From the NCBI RefSeq assembly GCF_004210375.1, contig NC_134835.1, forward strand, positions 68,912,447 to 68,976,446: 64,000 nt of DNA. Reading direction: 5' to 3'. Each line of letters starts with the position of its first letter. The stretch's first letter is position 1. The notes under the pieces are model-generated. The model ran no database searches. It worked only from the letters and a program-made list of their open reading frames with translations, and had not been told where the DNA came from. This DNA comes from Tachypleus tridentatus (lineage: Eukaryota; Arthropoda; Merostomata; Xiphosura; Limulidae). Of this stretch, positions 11,901-22,929 are shown in pieces. Made by a program: the position numbers and the translations under genes.

Positions 11901-13484
11901 TGCTATAACATATATATCACCGTTTTCGTAACTATTAAGCACAATGATCAATAACTGAAAAGCGATTTTGAAAAAAAAAAATAAAAAACGGAAATGATGC
12001 TTACCCTAAGAAAAATAAATTTAATGAAATGGCATATGTATTCAGCAGATGGCAGCACTTTGCAGGTACTAATTAAAATAATTGAATGATAAAAAAGTGA
12101 AAAGTTCAATGTCCCAGAAGTTTCCCTCTCCGTTTGTTTTACCTAGGACTGGTTTGCGACAATCTACGATATCAATCTTGAACTTTATAAAATACTTGGT
12201 TGCGTCTACGCTATCTACGAATCAAGAGTATTAACAGGCTAGTACACCTAGCACCTACGATTGCATTGGTGTTCACAAACATCCGAAATGTTAAATACCA
12301 TAAGAAACTGCGCTATATAACTATACAAGCACATCATAAACACAATGGGTTCGGCCAACTCCCCCTTTCTGTGTACATGCGTAATTAACCTACATTATTC
12401 GCAATAATTTATTTATCATGTTCAAAAAGTTAATCAAGCTTAATATCAGACTCTCAAAACAGTCATTTTTACGTTCTAAGGCTTAAAAACGTAAAATACT
12501 AGGAAGCTAGCTGCTCGGTTTTTAAGCGTTAATATAAATATAAGAGTATGTTTTGATTATATTTTTTCTTTAGAATGTATTAAAAAGTTAGTTTAGACAA
12601 ACAAAATGGATACATAATACGTATATGAATATGTAATGGATACAGCATGTCTGAACCTAACACCAACAAACTCTCAAACCCTTTTGTTTGAGAATTCATT
12701 CTTTTTTTAATTCCTCTATATGCATCCTTTCCCTGAAATATATTTTTGAAACTATATTTTCCTTAAACTTGGTTGTGTAGTGTATGGCCGATGAATCCTA
12801 AAAATAGGGCTCACTTGAAAAAAAAAAAGTATTGTTAGAACTACAATTTTGTGCTCCATAACATGTTCACAATTCTTTTTTCAGAAACTTTTATGATAAA
12901 AATGTTTCTTAATATTAACTTTAATTTTACATTTTTCGCGCATTCATTTTTGGCATAATAAATCTGAAATAAAAAAAATTGTGCTGAAATTGTGAAAACG
13001 AATTCAATCTTTTTAAGAAAATGTTGATTTGCCTATGAAAGCTGTTAATTTAAAGAAAAAGTAACGTTAGTGAAACTATCAAATCAAAATAAAAAAGAAA
13101 TTGTAAATCAGAAACATTAAAAATTGAGAGAGTTTTCTATCTTCATAAATTTACAAGAACCGAGAAGACGAATTTTGACAAACGAAAACAATAAGAAGCA
13201 GGGGCAAACCTCCTTTGGAGAGCTCTACCTTCAGCAACCCCCGTCTAAGATACAGACTTTTAATATTTTTAACCTCTCCTTAGTTCGACTCCCACTCACA
13301 CGAAAGTCGTATTTTTTCTGCCCCTAATTAAATATTTGCTCCTTATATCCCCAATATACAACAAATCCTAGAAATGCCATTGACAAGAAGAGTGGTATTG
13401 GCTTTTTGCTGATGTCGAAATATCTTGATAAAAATAGGGCTTGTATTGTAAAATTGCAAAAACTTCGTATTTTCTTTCACGTAC
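8940..13484. other. Non-coding AT-rich stretch, nothing recognised
   Basis: I see no motif-bearing coding frame or SINE copy. Open frames at 10915-11163 and 12200-12388 have no recognisable domain or splice context. Short A and T runs are frequent. Confidence 0.45.
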
Positions 13485-13776
13485 ATTTTCAAAACTGGCC
13501 AGGTGGTTAAGGCGCTCGAGTCGTAATCTGAGGGTCACAGGTTCGCATCCACGTCGCACCAAACATGCTCGTCCTTTCAGCCGTGGGTGTTGTTATTATG
13601 GTGCGATCAATCCCACTATTCGTTGATAAAAGAGTAGTCCAAGAGTTGGCGGTGGGTGATGATGACTAGCTGCCTTTCTTCTAGTCTTACATTGCTGAAT
13701 TAGGGACAGCTAGCGCAAATAGTCCTCGTGTAGCTTTGAGCGAAAGTAAAAAACAAACAAACAAATATTTTCAAAA
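13485..13776 (+). mobile_element. SINE family A copy with target-site duplication
   Basis: The body runs from 13495 (ctggccaggtggttaagg) to an A-rich tail aaaacaaacaaacaaa ending at 13766. The first bases of the head are missing. The B-box-like part reads ggttcgcatcc. A 10-bp direct repeat, attttcaaaa, flanks it at 13485-13494 and 13767-13776. Confidence 0.9.
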
Positions 13777-14849
13777 ATTCATTAGCCTCCCTGACGTATT
13801 TTTATTTCAGAATATAACATATTTCAAAAAACTTTCGTGTTGCAAACTAAAGAATATAAACATTGGCATTGGAAACCAGGCTTAAAAGTTATAAATTTTC
13901 TTTTGATAGTTTCAATAATAAATTTCAATAATGAAATAAACTTACCGTTTGTACGCGAGTTCTGTTTTAAAGCTCAAAACTTCAGCACGTTATTTGAGAG
14001 TAATACAGTGGTATTATGAAGAAAGTTATGTGCTAGTTGAGAACACGTTAAATATCCAGGTAGAAAAGATATAAAATATCGTTATATAGAACACATATGT
14101 TAGAGTTGTTATACGTGATATAGGCTACCCAGTAGAAAAATATGGCGAAAACAGTGCACAGTGGGAAATTTATGGTTATCTGAACTCAGTACGATAAATC
14201 GGTTAAATTCGCTACAATGATATCTCCAAGGGTCTCTGCACCTAGTAATTTACTAAAACCAAATTTTCAGGTTGGAGTTAAAACACTCTATGACATGTCA
14301 ATTATCATCAAGATTAGATGTTACCTTCACACTTTTATATATTTATTTCTGTAATTCACCCTCCTCCAACCTCATGCATACTAAATATTGAACTTTAATT
14401 ATGGTGAACAGAATTAATTAGGTAATTAGTATAAAGTTTCCACACAAATCCCAAAACGGATTTTTTTTAATATGAATATGTTATAGAAATAAAAAAAAAT
14501 ATGTTGAAAACATACCAAAATTAACTTTGCATCAGTTTTCTCCAGGTCTTACCTTTTAACAACCATACTAGTATGAAATTGAAAATGACATAGAATCTCA
14601 CAAAATTTAAACCGAGCACCAAAAGTCTTTTTTCCAATTCTGTAATAACCCATTAAGCGGACAAAAGATAATTCATTAAAATTGAAGACCTCTGCGAATA
14701 TAGAATTTGTTTTAAAGACAAGTTAGGTAACAAAACCAAATATTACTCTAAAACTAAACAAGTCTTTCATGTAAATACGATATAAAACTCATATATATAT
14801 AGAGAGAGAACAGATAGTTTTTTTAACTCATTATTGTTTCTTTATTTTA
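13777..14849. other. Non-coding, nothing recognised
   Basis: This is AT-rich sequence with a short tatatatatagagagaga simple repeat near 14,792-14,809. No supported gene or known element is visible. Confidence 0.45.
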
Positions 14850-14940
14850 AAGCAAAAGCGCATTAGGCTATCTCCTGTGTATACTGTATGGAATCGAACT
14901 CCGACTTTTAGCATTGGGAGTTCCTACACTTATCAGGGGC
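14850..14940 (-). mobile_element. Fragment of SINE family B
   Basis: Read on the minus strand it keeps the order of family B: a head near agtgtaggaactccca, then ggagttcgattcc, then a short body related to the catacagtatacacagga tail of other copies. It is divergent and lacks both ends. Confidence 0.45.
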
Positions 14941-15115
14941 CTTCCAGAAGAATGAAGCATAATAATTAAATTGAATAAACAATAATTTAATTCAGAAAAT
15001 AACTATAAAAAATAAAATAACATTATATTATAGCTCATAATCGAATAAGATTAACACAAACAATAACCTTACATAATATATACAATACAGAAGATACGAA
15101 AATAAATTTAGACTT

Positions 15116-15390
15116 GGCCCGGCATGGCTAAATCGTTAAATAACTCGACTCTTAATCCAAGGGTCACGGGTTCAAATCCCCGTCACACCAAATATGCTCG
15201 CCCTTTCAGCTGTGGAGGCGTTATAATGTGACGGTCAATCCCACTATTCTTTGGTAAAAGAGTAATCTAAGAGTTGGCGGCGGGTGGTGACGACTAGCTG
15301 CCTTTCCTGTAGTCTTACACTGCTAAATTATGGACGGCTAGCGCAGATAGCCCTCCTGTAGCTGTGCGCGAAATTCAAAAATAAACAAAC
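15116..15390 (+). mobile_element. SINE family A copy, near full length
   Basis: It starts ggcccggcatggctaaatcg and has the B-box-like ggttcaaatcccc. The conserved body (gagttggcggcgggtggtga, ctagctgcctttcctgtagt) follows, and it ends in aaaaataaacaaac. No clear target duplication is visible. Confidence 0.9.
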
Positions 15391-15436
15391 GATAGTCTTT
15401 CGTTCATGTTCTTTGATTTTAAACACCACATTTAAC

Positions 15437-15693
15437 ACCAGTTGTTAAGGCGATTTACTCGTAATCTAAGAGTCGTGGTTTCGAATCTCCATATTAAAAA
15501 ATATCCTCGCTCTTTAAACCTTGGAAACGTTGCAATAGAATGGTTAATTCCTCTATTTGTTGGTAAAAAGATAGTCCAAGAATTGGCGGTGGGTGGTGAT
15601 GATTAACTGCCTTCACTTTAGTATTTCACTGCTAAATGAGGAAAAGCTAGCGCTTCCGAAAGTATGGTTTAGTCGCAAAGTTAAATAAATAAA
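15437..15693 (+). mobile_element. SINE family A copy, degenerate
   Basis: This is an older copy of the same SINE. It contains gttgttaaggcgatttactc, ggtttcgaatctcc, gaattggcggtgggtggtga and an A-rich tail. It lies only about 45 bp after the previous copy in the same orientation. Confidence 0.8.
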
Positions 15694-15696
15694 GAG

Positions 15697-15818
15697 CATT
15701 TAGAATTTCTAAATGACTAAAACATTCCGCTCTCACTGACACTGCCATCTTTATAAACATTTAGAATTTCTACGTGACTAAGACATTGCACTCTTACGAA
15801 CACTGCCATCTTTATTAC
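15697..15818. repeat. Two-unit tandem duplication, 61-bp period
   Basis: The units 15697-15757 and 15758-15818 both start catttagaatttct and both end in actgccatctttat. They follow directly on the SINE tail. Confidence 0.8.
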
Positions 15819-15847
15819 TGTCGAAATATCAAAAGTTCGTGTGTGTG

Positions 15848-15957
15848 TTGTTTCTTATAACAAAGCTACATCGGACTATCTGCTGAGTCCACCGAGGAGA
15901 AATGAACCCCTGGTCTTATCGTTGTAAGTCCATAGACGTACCGCTGTACCAACGGGG
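15848..15957 (-). mobile_element. SINE family B copy (short tRNA-like)
   Basis: On the minus strand it reads ccccgttggtacagcggtac (A-box-like), then caacgataagaccaggggttc with the B-box-like ggttcatttctcctcggtgg. The ggactcagcagatagtccga tail follows, as in the copies at 18592 and 26125. Confidence 0.8.
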
Positions 15958-15959
15958 TT

Positions 15960-16942
15960 CATTAAATAGCTTCTCTCTCTTCACAAGAGATGGAACAAGA
16001 TACTGAGAACCCCCTCTATCGTTGGTGGACTGAAAAAGCATGTTCGAAAAGTTGGAGAGTATAACCTAGTGTCTCTCCTCTTTTTACCTTTGCTTTTAAG
16101 AAAATACTACATAGTTTGATAAATTAAAGTTGTTAGTGATAAAAGTTTAAAGAATAGAAAAATGACAAACCATAGTTTTAAAAACCTCGTTTATTTTTAT
16201 AATTATTTTATTATTCACTTCATATCTTATTTATTATTATAAAAGCAAAGCATGGTGCACCAGCGATAGCGTTAGCTCTGAGCAACTGCCTTTTTTACCC
16301 ATTAAATAAAACGGGCCTGTTCGATACAATCAAGATGTCAGCATTAGCAAAAAAATAAAAAAAAATTAGGGAAAAACTGTGTTGCCCATAGAAAATATTT
16401 TATATTCCGTAATTTTATCTCTTGAAAAGCAAGAAAAAAATAACCTTCCTATAAATTTAAAACACTTTCGTTTCATATATAGAAAGGCAAATAAGAATAA
16501 TCTAATCGTTATCACGGTTAGTAGCTTAAGCAATCATCTAAGTAACTACTAATTAAAAATTATTTAATATATTATGGTGAAAACGTTGCTGATGTTTATA
16601 ATGAAGTGTTGGGTCAATAAGTCTATATGAAATGGTAGAAGCCGGGATTCTATAATTGTTTTTTCCGTTAAATTGGTTATTGAAAAATATTTAACTACAC
16701 TACTAGAAAGTACACTAATGTATTAGCTATTAACCATGTTAACGACATCTAATTACCACAACCTTATTGTAAATCTATATAAATATAATAGCACTGTCTG
16801 TTGTAAATTAATGTAACAATTATCTATGTGGATCTTCACCAAAATGGGTTTCAAGGTTCCTTGGGTCCACTGGAAAATACTCAGATTTTCAGTTTCATAT
16901 TTTGTGGTTCTTATGGGCGTTTTTGCGTTTTTATCTCTTGTG
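15960..16942. other. Non-coding, nothing recognised
   Basis: AT-rich sequence without a supported gene or repeat copy that I can identify. Confidence 0.4.
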
Positions 16943-17070
16943 CCCCCCCCCAGTGGCACAGCGATATGTCTGCGGACTCACAATGCTAGAAACCGGGTTT
17001 CGATACACATGGTGGGCAGAGCACAGATAGCCCACTTTGTAGCTTTGTGCTTAATTCCAAATAATCAATA
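16943..17070 (+). mobile_element. SINE family B copy
   Basis: The copy reads cccccccccagtggcacagc, then gatatgtctgcggactcaca, then ccgggtttcgatacac, and ends cacagatagcccactttgta followed by gctttgtgcttaattcc. The A-box-like and B-box-like segments mark tRNA ancestry. Confidence 0.85.
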
Positions 17071-18111
17071 ATCAGTTGTCTTCTGTGGATGGATATTTAC
17101 TAAATTTGGCATGATGGTTTGTTCGGTCTGTGTGAAGATACGTACAAACACTCAGTTTTACAATTTTATTACTACTTCGACCACTGTCAATGGATTTTAA
17201 TTAAATTTAATAAAAATATTTGTTGAGTCCATGAGGACATTTTATGTTCTCCTGTTTTTGCGTGTTTTGCAATTACATATAAAGGGGGCAGTTTTTCATC
17301 TCCAAGATAATCTTTCATTTCAAGTTTGAAGATTAAGAGTTCGATCATAGTAGTGTAGTGGCTCAGATTATTTCTTTCTAACTTGCTACGAATCTAAACT
17401 AGAATTCACTATCTCGAGTAACCGAGACGTTTTTAGTAATGATACAATATTTAACTGTACCAGTGCTGCCTCACCTTTAAATCACACTTTCCTTATAATA
17501 ATAGTAAATAATAATAACCTATGTACGTATAGACGCCATTTGCATTAATTCTTTTCCTGTTCTTGAAACGTTTTATCATGTTTATATTGAACTTGCAAAA
17601 AAAAATATTTTTACATACTTATACTGTAAACTTAAAACAGAAAATTAACTGTTCTGTTCATACAAAAGATTCTGAAAGATTTACAAATGCGGAAAAAAGT
17701 ATACTTTGCAGCATGGTAACCATATTATACATTTCAGTTGTTTCTTCATACTTGACTTGTTCAGTAAATCCACGTGTTTTTGGTTAAGTTTCATTTATCA
17801 CGAGTCTACGCAGTTACCTCATATTATCACATGATACGTGAGTCTATACGATTAACATTTTAGAGCAATCTTCAACTAACTTGTTTTTCCGCTGGCTACG
17901 TAGTCAGTCCAAAGAAATTGTATTCTATAATAATCCTTGCGCTTCCCAAAATATCAAGTTTTTGTAGAATGTACAAAACGACACATTTAAACGATAAGAC
18001 CACAATATATCGAGAGTACACTAATTGGTAATTCACCTGTGTGAAGAAATGTATGGATTAGAAATACAAATGTAATAAAGTTTTCAAACATCACACAGTT
18101 ATAAGTGGTTT
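17071..18111. other. Non-coding, nothing recognised
   Basis: I see no coding motif. The open frame 17563-17787 has no recognisable domain. Confidence 0.4.
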
Positions 18112-18258
18112 TACAACAAGCAAGCCCCCCAGTGGTTCAGCGGTATGTCTGCGGACTTACAACGCTAAAAACTGAGTTTCGATACCTGTGGTTGGCAGAG
18201 CACAGATAGCCCATCGAGTAGCTTTGTGCTTAATTCAGAACAACAACTACAACAAGCA
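18112..18258 (+). mobile_element. SINE family B copy with target-site duplication
   Basis: The body is 18123-18247, from the C-rich head (cccccagtggttcagcggta) to the tail (cacagatagcccatcgagta, gctttgtgcttaattcag). The 11-bp direct repeat tacaacaagca flanks it at 18112-18122 and 18248-18258, which defines family B as a true retroposon about 125 bp long. Confidence 0.88.
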
Positions 18259-18370
18259 CATTTCAGTTTTATTACCTTCTTTTTATGTATTCCTTTCACA
18301 AGTTGTGGTTCTCAGGGACTTTAAGTATAAGTAAAAAAAATAGTAATTTTTTAAACAATAGATTTTTTGT

Positions 18371-18488
18371 TTGAATCTAAGCACAAAGCAACACAATGGA
18401 CTATCTATGCTCTGTCAACCGGGTATTGAAACCCGGCCGGATTATAGCGCTGTAAGTCTGCAGACATGCCGCTGTGAAACTGCGAGCT
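18371..18488 (-). mobile_element. SINE family B copy, reverse orientation
   Basis: On the minus strand it shows cagcggcatgtctgcagact, a tRNA B-box-like ccgggtttcaatacccggtt, and the tail cagagcatagatagtccatt then gctttgtgctta. Confidence 0.8.
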
Positions 18489-18591
18489 GAACAATAGAAG
18501 TCAAAGATAATAAAGAACTTACTTAAAGTAATTAATAATTTCCAGAATTAAAAGGGGTGAATTAATTATAATAGGAGTGACAGACATAAAT

Positions 18592-18716
18592 GGAAGTCGT
18601 TCGCTGGTACAGCGGTAAGTCTACGAGTTTTTCAACGCTAAAATCAGACGTTCGATTCCCCTCGGTGGACTCAGCAAATAGCCCGATGTGACTATGCTAT
18701 AAGAAAAACACACACA
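18592..18716 (+). mobile_element. SINE family B copy, second tail type
   Basis: It reads ctggtacagcggtaagtcta, then cgttcgattcccctcggtgg, then the tail ggactcagcaaatagcccga and an A/CA-rich end. The tail differs from that of copies 16943 and 18123, so family B has at least two subtypes. Confidence 0.8.
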
Positions 18717-18830
18717 CATAAATAGAACGGAATACATCTAATTAAACACGGGTTAAAAATTGTGAATGAATGATGAAACTGATCAAAATATATGACAATC
18801 TGAAAAAACGAAAGAGTATAAATGTAAGAG

Positions 18831-18935
18831 CAACACTAAACTGACCTCTAGAGAATAAATGTGTTAAAATTACAGTAAACTGACCTCTAGCGTATAACAG
18901 TGTATAAGAACGGCATTAAACTGGCCTCTACCTTC
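18831..18935. repeat. Three-unit degenerate tandem repeat, period about 40 bp
   Basis: The core taaactgacctcta recurs at about 18835, 18875 and 18914 (the last as taaactggcctcta), separated by related AT-rich sequence. Confidence 0.65.
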
Positions 18936-19040
18936 AAAAACACATATGAAAATCTGTTGGTTAATATTTCACGTCAGCAGCATGTCTACGGCTCTAAAAC
19001 TTAGAATTACTCGATACTTGTACAGGGTAGAATTGTTCTT

Positions 19041-19297
19041 GTTTGTTTTTGAATTTCGCGCAAAACTACACGAGGGCTATTTGCGCTAGCCGTCCGTAAT
19101 TTAACAGTGTAAGACTAGAGGGAATGCAGCTAGTCATCACCGCCAACTCTTGGGCTACTCTTTTTTACCAACAAATAGTGGGATTGTCAGTCACATTATA
19201 ACGCTTCCACACCTGAAAGGGCGAGTATGTTTGGTGTGACGGGGATTCGAACCCATGACTCTCAGTTTATGAGTCGAGCTCCTTAACCACCTGGCTT
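19041..19297 (-). mobile_element. SINE family A copy, reverse orientation
   Basis: It runs from the tail gtttgtttttgaatttcgcg to the head ccttaaccacctggc. The B-box-like segment is read on the minus strand as gggttcgaatccccgtcac. The first bases of the head are missing. Confidence 0.9.
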
Positions 19298-19299
19298 AG

Positions 19300-20870
19300 T
19301 TCTTTTCCAAGTAACTTGAAAGCCTGTACGGTATATCGCATGCATCTGGTTTTCTTCATAAAGAAATACTTTCATAGTAATTCATGAGAAATGTAGAAAT
19401 CGATGTGTATATGAACAACAACAAAAAGGGTTAACTCATCAACTGTGACTACAATGTGAAAAGGGTAAACATTTTCATTTTTTGCACGTGCATGTTGCTT
19501 TTCTGTTAAATAATCTATTTGAGAGTTGTTGACAAGCTAAATGAGTGATCGCTTGGATAAAGTATCTATACAACTTGTATATTGTTAAAATGCCTTTTAT
19601 TATATCCCATTATGTATTTTACGGAGGTCGAGTACCTTATATTAAAACGATTTGTAATTTCAACTTGTCCTTACAGTCTGTGTCGCCACGTTCGTTCATG
19701 ATAAATCTGACGACTGTACATTTTGATGATAGCCCTGCAGCATAAGTTTCCATTTCTTAGGTCTTTGTCGTAAACACACCGCGTTTTTCTGATAATTTTG
19801 CGAAAGCAACAGTTTCTCAGGACCCACTTAATTATTCCCATTGTACAAAACTCCATAGGCAGTGTTCCCCTCGACTTGTATTCCACGAAATAACAGGAAT
19901 AAATATTTCATTATCCAAGTGTTTGAACTGTACGATGATTGAACGGAAGCAACTTGTGCATACATGCTTGTGTTGATTTTTATTTTTTGTTACGTACTAT
20001 TTCCTGGGGCACGAGATTGCTTTTTACCACTGAACTTTGTATTTGTGGATTATCACCTGCTAGAAGATGTTACACTTTGCTTTCCATTACTGGGGCACGA
20101 CTTCTTTCGTGTATCTTTCAATATGGTCCTGAAGCTCAGAGTTTATCTAAAGTATTCTGTTTCTTGTTGCCATTAAATACAAGTACAGTTGAATGTTCTA
20201 AATCTTTGATCGATCAACATCTTTATAACATTACAGTCGAAAAGAGCAGTAAAAAAAATCAGTTTTCACTAGTAAATAATTTCTATTCTGCCCAAACGAG
20301 TTGTAGTAACACACGAGATCTGGATTGAAAGAACTGTTATAGTTTCCTTTACTGGCTGAAATAACGTTATCAAAGTGTCACAACTGGATAATGTTGTAAG
20401 AAATAAAGTTCAAGAGAGGTCGCTGTCTACTGGACATTGAAACTAAGCTTATTTGTTGAATTGAAGTGCATTTTCTTGGTTCGGTCATACTGGGGTATCA
20501 ATGTTTGCAGATTTTGCTTAAAATCTTTATGATTTAGTTTTACAAGAACCAGATTCAGATTACCCTCCACACTTTCCGAGCGTATTTACTATTTGCTTGC
20601 GGGCCTAATTACCTTATACTTTATGGGAAGTCAGTTTTTACCTGAAAGTACTACAAGTATCCAGGAAGAAGAAATTTTAGTGTTATAATCTCAGGATTTA
20701 CTGTGGAGTTTCAGTATTGATAACGTGTGTACCAGTACTTTTTGATATTTTGTACTACAATGAGTTTATAGAAATGTTTATTATAATTAGAATGGTATTA
20801 ATTGGGCACAGAAGACCGAGAGCTTACTGGCAGATGGAGACGGTTGTACATGAAAGGTGTGGAATCTAGA
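19300..20870. other. Non-coding or unrecognised sequence
   Basis: An open frame of 129 codons (19939-20328) exists, but I recognise no domain, signal or splice context in it. No other structure was identified. Confidence 0.35.
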
Positions 20871-20873
20871 ATA

Positions 20874-20957
20874 AGTATGCCCTCCTGGACATAGGATTTC
20901 CGTCCATGTTGAAGAAGTATGTTCTCCTGGACATAGGATTTTCGTCCGTGTTGTAAA
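20874..20957. repeat. Two-unit tandem duplication, 42-bp period
   Basis: Units 20874-20915 and 20916-20957 share ctcctggacataggatt and cgtcc.gtgttg. Confidence 0.8.
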
Positions 20958-21609
20958 GGTCTATGATTTTAGTGAGCCTGCAATCACGACTCAGGGAGAT
21001 AAGCATACATCAGGAGAGCCCACACCATTCTAGCAAACATTAAACCTGCTATTCCGATAAGTTGAAACTGGTCAATAGTTACAAAATCACCACTACAAAC
21101 TAGCACATGTTTCAGGATGTTTGAAAATAAGTTCGAAAATGTGAAAAATATATAAACTTGTCATTCGCAACTTTAAGTGATATATAAAAACACAACAACA
21201 TTATTTTGAGAATAAGAGTTGCTCTTACCCCTAATAAATTGGAAGTTTATGATTACCTACTTGGGTTTGAAGTGTCATTAAAAGGCCTAAAGAATTGTAC
21301 AATCAGTTCAGCAGCACACTAGTATAGGTTTGAAGGGATTATGTGTCTATAGCTTTAACGGAATATTAGTAAAATCAAGGATGTTGTAATCACTAATCCT
21401 GATAAAGAGAATATGGCTGTCATCTTAAACAAAGAAGACTACAATAATTAAGTTCTTGGATTTATAAATGATATTATTATGTTTTATATGTCAGAAAAAC
21501 GATACAAATGAATTTAGTGTAAACAAGCAAAGTAGCTATTTTTGAAGTTAAATAAAGAAGACCAACTGGGTCACACGCTGGTATTTTTATTTATTATTGG
21601 AGAAACATA

Positions 21610-22516
21610 CGAGGTCTGTTAAAAAAATACGCGGACTGACGTCATAAAACAAAATGTACTTTATTTAGAAGTTACAGGTCTGGGACCCGTTCAAAATACT
21701 CTCCTCCCCAACGCACACACTTATCCCAATGGGGTTCCCACTTGTTGAAACAGTACTGGTACGTTTTTTTTGTAATGTCCTCCAGCTCCTTCGTCGCATT
21801 TGCCTTAATCTCTGGAATCGTCTCAAATATTCTTCCTTTCATGGGTCTTTTGAGTTTGGGGAACAAGAAAAAATCGCAAGGAGCATGGTCAGGTGAGTAG
21901 GGGGGTGGGGAAGAACAGTGATCGAGTGTTTGGCCAAAAACTCACGAGTTCTGAGGGCTGAATTTCGCAGCAACGCAGTGCATCTTCAATTTTTCGGTCA
22001 AAATCTCGTAACAAGATCCAACTGATATCCCACACTCTTCAGCAAGCTCCCTCACAGTCAGACGTCGATTTGCCCGCACCAGGGTGTTGATTTTGTCGAC
22101 GTGTGGGTCGTCAGTTGACGTGGAAGGACGTCCAGGACGCTCATCATCTTCAATGAACTGTCGACCATCCTTAAAACGTTCATGCCACTTGAAACATGCC
22201 GTACGCTTCACAGCAACCTCACCGTAAGCCGTGTTAAGCATAGCAAAAGTTACAGTCGCAGATTTTCCAAGTTTAACACAAAATTTCACAGCAAGTCGTT
22301 GCTCCTTCAGGTCATTCATTCTGAAATCCGCCAAACGAAAAAAATCGCACTTCACTTAAAACCGCGTAGCTAATATACAAATGAAGATATCTGCAATCGG
22401 GAAATGGCGTCGTAATCAGCTGACCTGTGCGAACCTAGCGACACCAAGCTGATTCCCATGGAACCAACTGGAGCCGCGCAATTCAAACAGTCCGCGTATT
22501 TTTTGAACAGCCCTCG
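21610..22516 (-). mobile_element. Internally deleted mariner transposon (907 bp)
   Basis: The inverted ends read cgaggtctgttaaaaaaata (21610) and, on the minus strand from 22516, cgagggctgttcaaaaaata. They continue to match through cgcggact. TA dinucleotides flank both sides (21608-21609 and 22517-22518). Full mariners are about 1.3 kb, so about 400 bp is missing from the interior. It is inserted within the Penelope-like remnant. Confidence 0.92.
21672..22355 (-). pseudogene. Mariner transposase with deleted catalytic centre
   Basis: On the minus strand, ATG 22355 opens a 137-codon frame. It carries the mariner N-terminal helix-turn-helix domain: EQRLAVKFCVKLGKSAT, TACFKWHERFKDGRQFIEDD, ERPGRPSTS and LAEECGISVGSCYEIL. 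It stops at 21942. In another frame the C-terminus follows at once, with LRTREFLAKHSIT, PPYSPDHAPCDFFLFPKLK and WGGEYFERVPDL, ending at 21672. The SPDHAP Asp is the third catalytic residue of the DD34D triad. The stretch that should hold the first two (GDE and HHDN regions, about 130 residues) is missing, and the join is out of frame. The protein cannot be catalytic, though the DNA-binding domain is intact as an open frame. Confidence 0.9.
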
Positions 22517-22929
22517 TAAAGCATATTGCCCTTTTGAGACCTATCATACCTAATATCGGATGTTATAACCATACATTATCAAATTTTGTGAGCAATAGTT
22601 TGAGAAATTTATACGTAATGAATATACTATGAAAGACAATTTGAGATTGTTGAAATCAAAGAATCAAATTTTGATCATGATTTGGTAATAATTGCTAACG
22701 TTGATGTAGAATCACTGTTTACTAATATATCATTGGATTGTACCCCTACTTACTTAAGTACACTTCATTAATTTAATCCAGACAAGATATAATGCATTTT
22801 GTGCCATGCAACGTGGTTCTAGTAGCGCTGTATGAAAAAAACTGTTTATGTTCTCAAAGGAGGCAGTAGTAACTCAGGCATCCATTCATCCATAAAACAA
22901 GAGATGAAGTCCCACTGTTGCTTTGTAAC

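Larger units (their letters stand above)
21200..22770 (+). mobile_element. Penelope-like retroelement remnant, split by a mariner insertion
   Basis: Left of the mariner the plus strand has KDVVITNPDKEN followed by MAVILNKEDYNN (about 21,380-21,450), the conserved (V/I)xxPDKGxxVVI(L/M)NxxDY block before the reverse transcriptase of Penelope-like elements. Right of the mariner it continues with LRPIIPNIGCYNHTLSNFV (about 22,533) and then NVDVESLFTNISLD (about 22,700). The latter is the Penelope reverse transcriptase motif with its first catalytic Asp. Stops and frameshifts are frequent. No GIY-YIG endonuclease part is visible, so the copy is truncated. Confidence 0.75.

Noticed and set aside
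16826-17071. Open frame of 81 codons overlapping a SINE B copy
   Set aside because: Its second half is the SINE itself and its first half has no motif.
19939-20328. Open frame of 129 codons
   Set aside because: It is the longest unassigned frame, but it has no recognisable domain or splice context and its codon content looks like random AT-rich sequence. A non-coding transcript cannot be excluded.
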